A stretch of DNA of 64,000 bases from assembly GCF_003182135.1 (NCBI RefSeq), contig NZ_QGTL01000004.1, forward strand, positions 124,001-188,000, in the 5' to 3' direction. The position numbers were made by a program, and so were the translations under genes. Origin of the DNA: Nocardia neocaledoniensis. Its GTDB lineage: Bacteria; Actinomycetota; Actinomycetes; Mycobacteriales; Mycobacteriaceae. Shown here piece by piece: positions 1-9,500 of the stretch (positions are counted from its first letter, which is position 1; every line of letters starts with the position of its first letter). The notes under the pieces are model-generated. The model worked only from the letters and a program-made list of their open reading frames with translations, was not told where the DNA came from and did no database searches.

Positions 1-331
1 CGGCGGCCAACTTGGACTGGTGATCGTTGGCACCCCCGGGCTGCGGCTGGCTCGGCAACGGTCCGTCGATGAAGTCGACCTTCATAGGCCCCGGGCCATT
101 GATCGGCTGAGCGGATTGAACATCGTCGTTCGCGCGCCCGGTCATATTGCGCACGCCGAGAAGACGTTCGTATGCCCGAGCCGCTGACGAAGCGGTCATA
201 CCGTTGACGTCGTGTATGCGAGGTGCCGGCGGGCTGCTTGCTCCGGAGTCAGCGCCCGACGGCGTCAGCGAGTTCGTCCATCGCCGATACCCAGAAGGGT
301 CATACGCAGCCTGACCCCTTGGTACCGCCAT
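1..331 (-). CDS. Toxin-like or tail-tip protein, N-terminal part (runs off left edge)
   Basis: An open frame starts at an ATG at 331 and reaches the window edge without a stop (110 residues seen). A strong ribosome binding site, GAAGGAGGT, lies 6 bases before the ATG. Residues 18-61 align without gaps to residues 14-57 of the large toxin-like protein at 6549..9629. By hand count 21 of 44 positions are identical, including SLTP.GA, PR, V.G.T and AARAY.R.L. After this shared module the sequence turns into a Pro/Gly/Asn-rich linker. The gene lies directly downstream of the distal tail gene, behind a hairpin. Inference: the shared module is an attachment or loading domain, so this is either a second cargo toxin or a tail-tip protein. 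Its C-terminal function is outside the window. Confidence 0.75.
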   Translation of the reverse strand, partial: MAVPRGQAAYDPSGYRRWTNSLTPSGADSGASSPPAPRIHDVNGMTASSAARAYERLLGVRNMTGRANDDVQSAQPINGPGPMKVDFIDGPLPSQPQPGGANDHQSKLAA

Positions 332-352
332 CGCGATACCTCCTTCGAGTAT

Positions 353-390
353 GAGAGAGCCCAACCCCTGCAAAGGGATTGGGCTCTCTC
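353..390 (-). terminator. 12-bp stem-loop after the distal tail gene
   Basis: A perfect inverted repeat (GAGAGAGCCCAA and its complement, 14-nt loop) lies between the stop of the distal tail gene (419) and the ribosome binding site of the next gene. There is no T run. It could terminate, or it could be an intercistronic hairpin that lowers expression of the gene at the left edge. Confidence 0.6.
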
Positions 391-418
391 GCGCTAGCTG
401 TTCAGTTGGCGGAACCGG

Positions 419-1318
419 TCAGAACGGCCGGGACGACCTCGGTGTCACGGCCCCGACGATGCTGGACTCGGTCGTACCTTCGTCCACGCGCACCACGATG
501 TCGGTGCTCGCCCAGGGGTCGAGCGATGCCAACCAGCGACGGCCTGCGAGCTGACCCCACACATTCACCACCACGGAACTGCCCTTGGTGTAGATCCGAG
601 CCGTCCGATGACGTGGATGCGTATCGATGCGCAGCGTCTGGCCCGCAGTCAGGCGCGGGGTCTGCACCATGCGCGGCTGGCCGGTATCGCTGGGCATCGG
701 GTCGAGGATCGACCAGCGTCCTGGACCGTTCATGGTGTAGCGCGGCCACGCTGGCTGGTCGGCCGCATTGCGCAGCCGCAGGACGCCTTCGCTGGCGCCG
801 GCCGCGTTGGTCCAGACCTGCGTTTCGTCGAAGTGACGCGCGAGCGGATCCATGGCGGTCGCCGAAATCTTGTACATAGCGAATCCGTTGCGGGCCGGAT
901 CGATGTCGCCCGCTGGTTCGGGTGCGCCGTCGAGTTGAAACTGCTGAAACCGCCAGCCCTGATGCCGGGTGAAGTAGCCGACAGTGACCGGCTTGTCGGT
1001 GGACCATCCACGGAACCACGCGTCGTGCACGGCGAGGAACTCACGGACCGGGTTGGATTCGCGCGCGCCGGTCGCGGTGGAGATGATGGCGAGGAAGTCC
1101 CATTCCTTCTTCCAGCGGACAGACCGCGCGAAGGTGGCACCGTCCTGCCTGGCGCCCTCGGTTGTCAGTAGCTGGACCGGCGCGAACATGAAACCTGTTT
1201 GGGCCGAGAGTCTTACGCCCTCACGACCTGCGTTGGGGCCTGCCAGGTGCCAGACCCGGCCGTTGATGTCCCAGACCACGATCTTGGTGTCCTGGGTAGT
1301 GAGCAGTTGGTGGGTCAT
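419..1318 (-). CDS. Distal tail protein (Dit-like minor tail protein)
   Basis: 299 aa. The start is the ATG at 1318, which overlaps the tape-measure stop as ATGA; the frame is open further upstream but only inside the tape-measure gene. Position straight after the tape measure and composition (beta-rich, many Trp and Arg, a W..DFL..I segment and a GWRFQQF segment) fit the distal tail or minor tail protein of actinobacterial siphophages, which forms the hub at the tail tip. No catalytic motif is seen. It is the last complete gene of the tail module in this window. Family assignment rests on gene order plus general resemblance. Confidence 0.7.
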   Translation of the reverse strand: MTHQLLTTQDTKIVVWDINGRVWHLAGPNAGREGVRLSAQTGFMFAPVQLLTTEGARQDGATFARSVRWKKEWDFLAIISTATGARESNPVREFLAVHDAWFRGWSTDKPVTVGYFTRHQGWRFQQFQLDGAPEPAGDIDPARNGFAMYKISATAMDPLARHFDETQVWTNAAGASEGVLRLRNAADQPAWPRYTMNGPGRWSILDPMPSDTGQPRMVQTPRLTAGQTLRIDTHPRHRTARIYTKGSSVVVNVWGQLAGRRWLASLDPWASTDIVVRVDEGTTESSIVGAVTPRSSRPF

Positions 1319-3522
1319 CGCCCGAGCCCTCCTCCGCGTTGCTGAGCAAACGATTGACGGCGCTGGACACGGGCGATCGACATCGCGACGCTCTTGGGAT
1401 CCATACCGTTGAAGTTGAAGATGTCGCCGCGGGCGGTGTGCCCGCCGACTCCTTCGGCCAGGTCGGTCAGGCCGAAGCCGGTGCCGACGAGTTCCTTGGC
1501 CGTGCTCGCCACCCATTCGATGGGCTTGGCCACCAGGTCGACTGCCTTGCCCGCCCCGATCGAACCGACCAGCGAGCCGATCACGCCGCCGACGGCCGCA
1601 CCCGCGGGGCCGGCGATCGCGGTGCCGATCCCCGCGCCGATGAAGTTGCCCAGCTGACCAGCAGCGGTTTCCGCGACGCCCTTCGCGGCGCCGGTGATGC
1701 CCTTGACCAACCCGCCGGAGGAAGTGCCGGAGAGGAATCCCTGGATACCCGCGGTCAGGTTGTCGGCTTCGCTCATCTGGAATTGCTTCTGCTGCTCACC
1801 AGGAACGAAATACGAGCCCTCGGGATCGATACCGAGCTGAGCCAGCAGCGGACTGTCGACGCCGAGCGCGGAGGTGATCTGCGGGATGTTCAGCGCACCC
1901 GCCAGCGCGCCGAGGTCGGCACCGAAGTCGCTGACAGCCGGGTTGCCGCTGAGGCCGAAAGATTCGGCCAGCTTGTTCGCCATCGAGCTGCCGACGACGG
2001 CACCTCGGTCGATACTGTCGGCACCGCTGTAGGTGGTCCAGTATTTCTCGTCGACGAGCGACTTGCCGCTGAGAGCCGGTGTGCGCGGGGTGGTCGCGGG
2101 ACCGGTCTCGGTCGCGGTCGCACCCCCGCCCGGATACCAGACCCAGGTGCCGCCGCCAGTGCCTTCGTTGCCACCGCCGACGACAATGCTGCTGCCGCCA
2201 CCCCCGGTAGTGGTGACGCCACCGCCGGTTGTGGTTCCTCCACCCACGCCGTCCCATGACGTGGCTCCGGCGGGTGCGGCGCCTCCGGGTGCGACGGCTC
2301 CGCCTGCGCCACCATCGGTGAACGTCGGTGCGCCCGTCGGCCCGATTTCGGTCTTCAGCGACATGGCGGCCGTGAAGCCGCCACCGAAGCGTGAGCCCAG
2401 CGCCTCGCCGAGTGACTCGCCGATCACCGGCGCCATCGGTCCTGCGGGACCGAGCGCGGGTGCGATGGCGTTCCCCAACGCCAAACCGACGCGGCCACCC
2501 GCCTCGGTGGCCGAGGACATGATCCCTGCGGTCAGAGCATCTGACAGTGCTACCAGCGGTGCGGCGGACCCGTCGGCGGAAGTGGTGGACGGATCGGCGA
2601 ACGCCGGCGCCACATTCATCACGCCCTGCGGTTCTACCTGCAGCCGCGCAGACATCGCGGGGCCGCTCTGGGCGAATACCGAGCCTTGCTGTCCGAGATC
2701 GACTTTCACCGGATCGTTCGTCCGGCGGCTGTAGGCCCCACCAGTACCGAAGATCGGAGCTAGAACCCCACCGAGCGCCGCGCCGGCGGCGCCCGCGGCA
2801 TCCAGCGCGGCGCCCGCGACGCCGCCGATAACATCGGCAGCCAGGCCGGTGCCGAGCAGCGACCGCCAACGCTCCGGATCACCCGCCGCGGAGTCGCCGA
2901 CCAGTCCGCCCGTGGCGAATCCCGGCAGCATGCCGGCCAGATAGCCCGGCGACGGTACCCAGCCCGCGTTGATCGCTTCCAACAGCGGCAACGCGTTGGC
3001 TGTCGCGGCAGCATTGACGACGAACTCGCCTTTGGACAACCGCGCCAGAATCGAGTCGCTGGTCCCGGTGCCGGGGCCGTGAACGGTTCCGCCTTGCGCG
3101 TAGGCCGCCACGTCGGAATCCACCACGGCGTGTTCGGCAGCGGGCTTCGCTGGGTTGAGCAGAGTTGTTCTCGAGGAGAACTTGACCAGCCGCGTCTTGC
3201 TGTCGGCGGCGTCGCCGTCGGGACGAAGCAGATCCATGGCTTGCCCGGCCACGCGTTCGGCGATCGCGCCTGGCTGTGTGCCGAGCACACTGTCGAGCAG
3301 GCCGAAGACGCCGGACCCGATCAGCGTGTTGGGCGGGATACGACCATCCTCGCCGAGCGTGATCGGGTCCTCGTCCGGGAGGGTAATGGTCCCGGCGCCG
3401 GAGCCGCCCTCCCAGATTGCTCCACTGGGCAACCTGACCCGCTTTCCCGGAGTCGGCTGGCCGCTCGTGGTCATCGCGAGAACGTCCGGCAAGGTCATCG
3501 CCGTTGGGCGTTTCTTCTTCAC
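1315..3522 (-). CDS. Tail tape measure protein
   Basis: 735 aa from a GTG at 3522, preceded by a modest AGAAAGTGG site; an ATG at 3498 is an alternative. The protein is very rich in Gly and Ala, with a Gly/Thr/Ser low-complexity stretch in the middle and hydrophobic Gly/Ala helices near the C-terminus. Around residues 149-170 it has GPGTGTSDSI followed by ARLSKGEFVVN, a motif I know from many phage tape measure and minor tail proteins. It follows the frameshifted chaperone pair, the usual place for the tape measure, and is coupled to the distal tail gene by a 4-bp overlap. It is short for the family, which would imply a short flexible tail. It could be a minor tail protein instead, but no other tape-measure candidate is visible. 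Confidence 0.75.
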   Translation of the reverse strand: MKKKRPTAMTLPDVLAMTTSGQPTPGKRVRLPSGAIWEGGSGAGTITLPDEDPITLGEDGRIPPNTLIGSGVFGLLDSVLGTQPGAIAERVAGQAMDLLRPDGDAADSKTRLVKFSSRTTLLNPAKPAAEHAVVDSDVAAYAQGGTVHGPGTGTSDSILARLSKGEFVVNAAATANALPLLEAINAGWVPSPGYLAGMLPGFATGGLVGDSAAGDPERWRSLLGTGLAADVIGGVAGAALDAAGAAGAALGGVLAPIFGTGGAYSRRTNDPVKVDLGQQGSVFAQSGPAMSARLQVEPQGVMNVAPAFADPSTTSADGSAAPLVALSDALTAGIMSSATEAGGRVGLALGNAIAPALGPAGPMAPVIGESLGEALGSRFGGGFTAAMSLKTEIGPTGAPTFTDGGAGGAVAPGGAAPAGATSWDGVGGGTTTGGGVTTTGGGGSSIVVGGGNEGTGGGTWVWYPGGGATATETGPATTPRTPALSGKSLVDEKYWTTYSGADSIDRGAVVGSSMANKLAESFGLSGNPAVSDFGADLGALAGALNIPQITSALGVDSPLLAQLGIDPEGSYFVPGEQQKQFQMSEADNLTAGIQGFLSGTSSGGLVKGITGAAKGVAETAAGQLGNFIGAGIGTAIAGPAGAAVGGVIGSLVGSIGAGKAVDLVAKPIEWVASTAKELVGTGFGLTDLAEGVGGHTARGDIFNFNGMDPKSVAMSIARVQRRQSFAQQRGGGLGR

Positions 3523-3569
3523 AATTGGTATCCACTTTCTGCGTTCGACCGCTCCGGGACCGCAGCCAC

Positions 3570-3986
3570 CTAGCCGGACCAACCGAGGAAGTCGTTCATC
3601 TGATCGAGTTCCGTTGCAGTCCCGACCTTTTCGCGATCGGATCGCAGTCCCGGACGAGCGATCGGCTCGGGTCGGTTACGCCCGCGCCGACCATCATCGG
3701 TGCGCGCCCACATCAACCATCGGAGGCTGTCGGCGACTTCGGCCAAGAGGTGCTCTGCGACCTGCCAGCGGCTGGCTTCCGGGTACATGGCCCGATGCAG
3801 CGCCGAATCCGTCGGCAGGTGCTTCACGATCACTCGGAGCTCGGCCCAGCCGAGCTCCGCGGTGCCGAGCATCCGCCTGCGCAGACCCAGAGCGATCAGA
3901 TCGAATTCGATTGCCTCGCCATGCTCTTCGAGGAGAGCATCGAGGCCTAGGATTCCCCCAGGCTCAGCCCCGAGTGCGCGCGCCAT
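3570..3986 (-). CDS. Tail assembly chaperone, downstream (T) part, read by -1 frameshift
   Basis: The frame has an ATG at 3986 but overlaps the end of the first chaperone gene, and is most likely made as a -1 frameshift fusion with it. The visible protein has the pattern of the second tail assembly chaperone part of actinophages: an acidic start (GLDALLEEHGEAIEFDLIAL), LRVIVKHLP.DSA, then W..AEHLLAEVADSLRWL and a basic Pro/Arg-rich tail. These chaperones bind the tape measure and guide tail-tube polymerisation. It is followed by the tape measure gene. The reading of the frame is strong; the frameshift itself is inferred from the overlap and slippery site. Confidence 0.75.
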   Translation of the reverse strand: MARALGAEPGGILGLDALLEEHGEAIEFDLIALGLRRRMLGTAELGWAELRVIVKHLPTDSALHRAMYPEASRWQVAEHLLAEVADSLRWLMWARTDDGRRGRNRPEPIARPGLRSDREKVGTATELDQMNDFLGWSG

Positions 3987-4237
3987 GCCTCGAGGAACTC
4001 GTGGTAGGCGTCGGGCTCCATCTCGTCGAGCGCGTCGAGCGCGTCGGCAGTGAGGCTCAGTTCGAGCAGGGTGTACATCGCATCGACATCGCCGAGCCGC
4101 CGGATCCGACGCACCAGGCCGGGCTTGAGGTAGGACAGCGACGGCAGCACGATGTCGGTGCCGTCGACCGTATAGGTGAAGTCGTCTTTCACTGGTGCGG
4201 GCTGAGCGTACTTGCCTGCGGTCGCGGGAGAAGTCAT
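3947..4237 (-). CDS. Tail assembly chaperone, first (G) part
   Basis: 96 aa from the ATG at 4237, with AAAGGG 12 bases upstream. The protein has a mixed N-terminus with TVDG.DIVLPSLSYL and a helical C-terminal half ending EFLEAWRAHSG. This resembles the G-type tail chaperones that begin with a small beta part and contain a helical, acidic C-terminus. It lies between the major tail protein and the tape measure, and its 3' end overlaps the second chaperone frame with a slippery sequence. The upstream extension of this frame overlaps the major tail gene and is not credible as protein. Confidence 0.75.
   Translation of the reverse strand: MTSPATAGKYAQPAPVKDDFTYTVDGTDIVLPSLSYLKPGLVRRIRRLGDVDAMYTLLELSLTADALDALDEMEPDAYHEFLEAWRAHSGLSLGES
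3953..3960 (-). other. Likely -1 ribosomal frameshift site (TGGGGGAA)
   Basis: On the minus strand the first chaperone reads CTG GGG GAA TCC TAG. Slipping back one base after GGG gives GGA ATC CTA GGC, which is exactly the frame of the second chaperone part. The zero-frame stop follows two codons after the slip. A G-run slippery site at the end of the first chaperone gene is the standard arrangement in siphophages. Confidence 0.7.
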
Positions 4238-4353
4238 GGGTAGCAGACCCTTTCGTTGTTGAGATGCGATACGTGCGAAATAGGGGCCCAGCGGCGGCGG
4301 GCGGGCCTGCGCATAGGTGTATTGACCCGCCGCCGTTGGGGGTCTAGAGGGGA

Positions 4354-4941
4354 TCAGGCAGTCTTGATGCCGTCGTCCAGGTAGCGGTAGGCCTTGACGC
4401 CGGAGTCGTCCTTGAAGGCCTCGACATTGATGGTGAAACCGGCCAGTTCGTTCGACACGAACTTCTTCTCGGTGATCGAGGAGATCTTGGCGTTCGGCAG
4501 CACGATGCGCAGCTTCTTGTCCTCGGTCTTCATGTCGAAGATCCACGAGCGACGCGGCAGCACCATGCCGGTTTCCTTGACGTTGATCAGCTTGCCGGAG
4601 GTGGTGGTGGCCGCGGTGGCGGTCACGTTGTTCTCACCGAAGATCTCGCTGAGCACGTCCTGGTCCCACACCGCGTACAGGGTGAGGCCGAAGCGAACCG
4701 AGTGCTCGGTCTGCAGCTGGGCGATGATATCGGCGTTCCAGTCCTTGACGGTCTCCACCTTGCGCTCGCCGAGCGACTCGATGCCGTCCTCGGAAACGTA
4801 GCCCAGCGCCTTGAAGGCGGGAGCGATGGTGCCGGCCGCGGTGGTCGGCAGGGTGGTGTTGAGCGGCGCCACCAGGACACCGCCGGAAACGGCCAGGTTC
4901 GGGGTACCGGCGCCGATGTAGTTGCTGGAAGGCAGAGCCAT
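4354..4941 (-). CDS. Major tail (tube) protein
   Basis: 195 aa. The ATG at 4941 has an AAGGGAGT ribosome binding site. The protein has the features of actinophage major tail proteins: an N-terminal segment ending in TTLPTTAAGT.APAFKALGYVSEDG, then beta-rich repeats with W-D pairs, PRRSWIFDMK and INVEAFKD. Such proteins polymerise into the tail tube. It is followed by the chaperone pair and preceded by the tail terminator, so the order matches a siphovirus tail module. No sheath gene is present nearby, so the tail would be non-contractile. Confidence 0.85.
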   Translation of the reverse strand: MALPSSNYIGAGTPNLAVSGGVLVAPLNTTLPTTAAGTIAPAFKALGYVSEDGIESLGERKVETVKDWNADIIAQLQTEHSVRFGLTLYAVWDQDVLSEIFGENNVTATAATTTSGKLINVKETGMVLPRRSWIFDMKTEDKKLRIVLPNAKISSITEKKFVSNELAGFTINVEAFKDDSGVKAYRYLDDGIKTA

Positions 4942-5013
4942 TGTGTTTACTCCCTTGGGATTGTTGCGCAGGCCCTCGGGATTGGTACTTCAGTTGTTCG
5001 ACTCCGTAGGGAG

Positions 5014-5451
5014 TCAGGCGAGGACGGTGCCTCGCACAATCAGGTCGGCGACCAGTGTGTACCGCGGTGCGGCGGTCGCCGGATCGGTGTCGTTCTCCAT
5101 GCCGGCGTCTTCGACCTGGTCGCACCAGACGGTGCCCAGATAGCCGGGGGCGGCTGCACTCAGGATCGAACGCACAAGGGCGGCAAGGGTTGCTGCTCCG
5201 CCTGCGTCGTCGGTGCATTCGAGAACGACGCGAGGACGATCCAGGATCAGGTGGGCGCTTCGGCGGCCCTCCCGATCCTCGACGTCGACTCGGGCTTTTC
5301 GGTCGTTTCTGGTGATTCGAACCATGCGGCTGGGCCGAGGATCTGGGACCCGGCTGACCACAGCAGCCGTATCTGACACTGCAGTAAGCTCCAGAGCGAG
5401 ATAATCAACCAGAGTTAGTTCTATATCAGGAAGCAGTATTCTTTCATTCAC
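5014..5451 (-). CDS. Tail terminator-like protein
   Basis: 145 aa from the GTG at 5451 with AAGGA about 6 bases upstream. The pattern LTLVDYLALELTA, then VPDPRPSRMVRITR, a middle DRPRVVLECT and C-terminal PRYTLVADLIVRG is what I expect for the small tail terminator or tail completion proteins that cap the tube and end up at the head-tail joint. Position immediately upstream of the major tail protein agrees. The first 15 or so codons are AT-richer than the rest, where the AT-rich toxin and immunity block begins. If no head exists, this protein would cap a free tail. Confidence 0.7.
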   Translation of the reverse strand: MNERILLPDIELTLVDYLALELTAVSDTAAVVSRVPDPRPSRMVRITRNDRKARVDVEDREGRRSAHLILDRPRVVLECTDDAGGAATLAALVRSILSAAAPGYLGTVWCDQVEDAGMENDTDPATAAPRYTLVADLIVRGTVLA

Positions 5452-5705
5452 GTCGAATCCTTACCATAATACATTGATACGATTGGGGCCGATCAATCTG
5501 GCCACCACACGACAATAATCGACCAGGCCCGCAGCCAGCAATGGTGATACAGGTTCGCAATTAACGCATATCCGAAATAAGCTACGGAAAACACCTAGCG
5601 ATTTGGTTGGCGCTACGACGTCTTGCGAAATAGTTCCCCAGCGGCACTGGCTGCGCGAAACCTACGACCAGATTAGCGCACTCCTCGTAATAGCCGATGA
5701 CCATG
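5452..5705 (-). other. AT-richer gap between immunity gene and tail module
   Basis: About 250 bases without a convincing gene, visibly AT-richer than the tail genes. One 40-codon frame begins right after the immunity stop but has no ribosome binding site. The gap probably marks the boundary of the exchangeable toxin and immunity block and may hold a promoter for the tail genes; I cannot place it. Confidence 0.4.
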
Positions 5706-6533
5706 TCAATGCAGACCAGTTACGTGAAGCCATTCGGCCTGAAACTCTTCGGGAAGGATCTCGACGCACCGGGGTGCGGATTCGGCAGACCGCGATTCAT
5801 ATACAACTGGTTCTTCCGAAAGTTGCACGTATGCACCATCTGAAGCGAGGGAAGCCCAGTCTGCGCTACCGTTCGGAAAGTAGCATACTTTTCGGACCTC
5901 ATAGCAGTCGCCATCGACCTCCAAGAAGGACTCCAACACGTCTCTCTCTGAGACGTATTCGTGACTGATCTTCAAATAGATGTAACCGTCTTCTTCCGGA
6001 AGATATCCTCGCGCAGAAGCTTCTGCTTCCTCGCGTGGCATCTTTGGAAGGTAGCCGCTACTGGGCCCCTGGATGCGCGACAAATCCCGTGTTTCGTTAC
6101 GCGAGTCCGGTTCTCGGTCAGGTGACCAGGATTCGTCCAGCTCCTCCAGCATCCATTGCGGAACGCGTGCCCGCGGATACCGGCGAAGCTCAATGCCAAG
6201 ATGGGACGTGATCGACTCAACGACCTGCGGCATTTCGTCATACTCAAATGTGGTTGAAACATCACCATTCAAAACAGATATCTGCATCGACAGCCACGTT
6301 CCGGAACCCACGGCATACATCTCCCGTTTGAGTTCTGCAACTGCCCCACGGATGGCTTCAGGTAGTTTGCTATCGGAACGCCATTCGCCGTCGGCTTGGT
6401 AGGATATCTTATGAAAGGCCAGATCGCCTAGCAACGTAAATACTCCGACAACCTCAGCGCGAGTTGCCTCTATATTTTCGACCAGACCTTCGGAGATGAT
6501 CCGTATGAGTTCCTGCTGCTTCGCAACGTCCAT
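5706..6533 (-). CDS. Immunity-like protein, YezG-like domain plus DUF6881-like domain
   Basis: 275 aa, ATG at 6533, 15 bases after the stop of the toxin-like gene. Residues about 8-110 (helix, then beta strands with ADGEWRSD, SGTWLSMQISV and TFEYDE) resemble the YezG-type immunity fold. Residues about 180-270 (YIYLKISHEY, DCYEVRKVCYFPNG, CVEILPEEFQAEW) resemble the DUF6881 domain, which I know as a frequent neighbour of toxin genes. The two domains are joined by a charged linker. Base composition is AT-richer than surrounding genes, as for the adjacent toxin end, suggesting they moved together. Inferred role: protects the producer against the nuclease-like C-terminus of the neighbouring protein. 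The domain calls are by eye. Confidence 0.65.
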   Translation of the reverse strand: MDVAKQQELIRIISEGLVENIEATRAEVVGVFTLLGDLAFHKISYQADGEWRSDSKLPEAIRGAVAELKREMYAVGSGTWLSMQISVLNGDVSTTFEYDEMPQVVESITSHLGIELRRYPRARVPQWMLEELDESWSPDREPDSRNETRDLSRIQGPSSGYLPKMPREEAEASARGYLPEEDGYIYLKISHEYVSERDVLESFLEVDGDCYEVRKVCYFPNGSADWASLASDGAYVQLSEEPVVYESRSAESAPRCVEILPEEFQAEWLHVTGLH

Positions 6534-6548
6534 GCTACTGCACCGTCA

Positions 6549-9500
6549 CTATCTGTTGATAATGGAGTTGATATCGCTCCAGGCCGGTGAGCCAACGAGA
6601 CGATATCTCGTATGATAGATCCACGGCACTCGTTCGTCACCTCGCGGCCGCCACCCAAGGCGTGGCATGCCCGTCGGTGGCGCGCCGTACTCGATATATA
6701 CAGAGACCTCGGCCTGGGTTCCGGGCGGGCTAGAAGCCAGCAATTGCGAGATTTCCTCCTCTAATCGGTAGTACGCACCTGGAGATTGGTTGACAGATTT
6801 TCGCTGTGGCGTGTAGAAAGCATGCTCAAACGGGGAACCCCACTGCACCCGAAACGTGTGCCCAGCTTCGAGAAAACTTCCTGATACCTCGCCTCGCCGT
6901 TGGTTGAACGATGACTGATAATCCTGATTTCTCGTCCTGATTTCCGCCGGGACAATTCTAACTGCGGGATTATATCCCTCCACGACCCTACCGTACGCAT
7001 CAGCCCGAAGCCAAAAGTCACCGTTGACTCGGTATACAACATTGGGCAAAAGGTCACGAAGTATCGGGTTCGCACGGACATCGCCGGAAGTCGTTCCAGA
7101 AGCATTCCTCGATCCCCAGGTTTCAATGTACGTGGGGGAACCGCTGGCATCAGTGATCACAACAGTATTATTCCCCCCTTCGGTGTATTCATAGCGCGTA
7201 TGTGGTTCCAGTTGAAATGGTCGATATTGTCCGTTGCGACCGTAAGGGTTCCTCAACTGGCGGCGCTGGGCATTTGACAAGGTTGCGGTCCCGCCGGCAT
7301 GGCTCGGCAACGAGTAGCTGGCCAGTTCCCGATGAACGTCCGAATAGTGCGCACTGGCAGTTCGATCAGCACTGGGGGTGGTCGGTGCCGTAGTCTGGAG
7401 CCGAGCCGGCAGCACGCCCGGCATGGGAGTAGGCTCGCTAATGGTTTCAGTTCTAGCTGTTACAGCGGTTGTGACTTCAGCGAATTCGCTGACCGAGGCT
7501 GTTCGAGCGTCCCGACCTATACCAGCATGCGAGGGAATGCCCGGACCATTTCTATTCGGTTGATCGACGGAATTTCTGGCTCCAGCGTTGACAACTTCGG
7601 CCGGCAGCAGAGGCGCGGCATTCGTACGCCGGCTCGTAGGCGCGGCCGGAACCGACGCATTGGGTCCGGACCCAAATGAACGAGGAATACCGCTGCCCGC
7701 CGATGGTCTCCCGGTATCTGAAGCGAAGTTCGAGGGACCCACCGTACGGGCCGCCCCTGGGAAACTGCTGCCGTTAGTTGCAGCGAGGGCTGGGGCACCA
7801 AGCGACAGGCCGCTTCTTCCGAACGCAGTAGTTGCATTGTTGATCGCGGTGCTCACCGCGGCCGGAGGCGGTAGCTTTCCTGCGGCGTTGTTTAGCACCT
7901 TGGGGCCGAATAGCAGCATCGTGCCGAATAGCGCACGGCCGATGGTTTCGCCTGGTTCCTTATCGAATTGGGTCCAGTCGGCCCCGATGGCGAATATCGA
8001 CAGCTCGTTCCCTGTCCCGAGCACGTCGTTGCCTAAACGACTCCAACTGCCGCGCCCGATGGCGATTTCTCCAACATCGATGGCCGTAATCGCCAAGCCG
8101 ATGCCGATTCCGACTCCGCTTGTCGCTAGCCCCAGCCACGCCTCTTTCAGGCTGCCATTCTGGCCCAGGAGGCCCGCAATCCCCGTTTTGGTGTCGTCAT
8201 AAGCTAAACCGAATCCCGTTCTGATGTTATCGGCGAATCCAGTGAACTTCTGCCAGTTGCTCTTGATTTCGGGCTGCTTGGGACTCTGCTCCGGGGCGGG
8301 CCGCACGGTTGCCGGTTGCGACGATACGATCCTTCCGAGCTCGTCTACTACCAGCCGTGAGCCATCATCGCCAACTATCGATTTCGTACCGTCCGCATGC
8401 TGTGACAGCAAATACCCTGAAACACCTGGAGTCGACGAGTGAAAACGCTCTGTTCGAGTGTTTGCGGCCGGGTCCCAAACTGTAAAGTGCTGGCCCTGCG
8501 ACGTCGTCTCAATATTGGTAAAAAGGCTCGTGCCGTCGGGCTTGGGGGCGATCTCCCATCGACGGCCATATGCCGGAGATGGGGTATACCAGCCGTAACC
8601 GCGACTATCTACGTTGCCGATCTGGTTTGTAATGAGTGGACCATGTTCAGATTCGTTGGTGCGCCATATAGAAACGTTGCCATGGTGATCGACATATTTG
8701 TTTCCATAGAGGCCGGGTCCGCTACCAGGTATTTCGACCGACTGGAGGCTCCCTACAGCTACCCCATTCTCTACAAGCGGAAATGTCGTCGCTAGGTCTG
8801 GAAGGGTTCCGAAGACACTGTCGGGGTTGCCCGCGGTAGAAGTACCGGCATTATATACTTGCGTATACTGATTCGATGCTGAACTTGCCTGTTCCGCATA
8901 GAGGGAAGCGCTGCCGACGACATCAACCCATTGCTGCGCGCCTCCGTTCTCGCCGTACGCCACTCGGGATGTCCCGACAAGGACGCCGTCGCGGCTTACT
9001 TCATGGTCGACGCTCTTGTTCCCATTGCCTACCGGGATCGTGTATGTGTGAGTGAAGCCGTCGCGTACTTCGGTCCAGCGATCGCCTTCCTTCTTCCCGG
9101 AAATATCGGGACGGTCGAAGAGCGGCTTGGTGTTTTTCGGATCAGACGGCTGTGCGGTAATCGGCGAGGATTCCGCAGGGACCTCGCCGGGTTGGGCGCC
9201 GGTCCGAGGTGGAGGAGTCGTCGACTGTTGCGGCTGCGTGACCGCGGGAGGCGGAGTGGTTTGGGCTGGAACCTCCGGCTGTGGTTTCGGCGGTGGCATG
9301 CCACCGGCGTAGTTGTGCCCGCCGTAGTCGATTTTGGGCTCGTCGGCGATCGGATCCGCGACCTGCACCGGAGCACCGGGTGTACCAGCGAATGGGCCCT
9401 GATCGTTGACGAAACGCGTCGCCGGCCTTGCGATGTCGACCGCTTGGTTGTTCAGGTCCCGTTGCGCGAGGACCCGGTTATACGCTCGCGCGGCCGCGGC

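Noticed and set aside
5603..5706. 40-codon frame directly after the immunity stop
   Set aside because: No ribosome binding site and no recognisable features; too little to support a gene.
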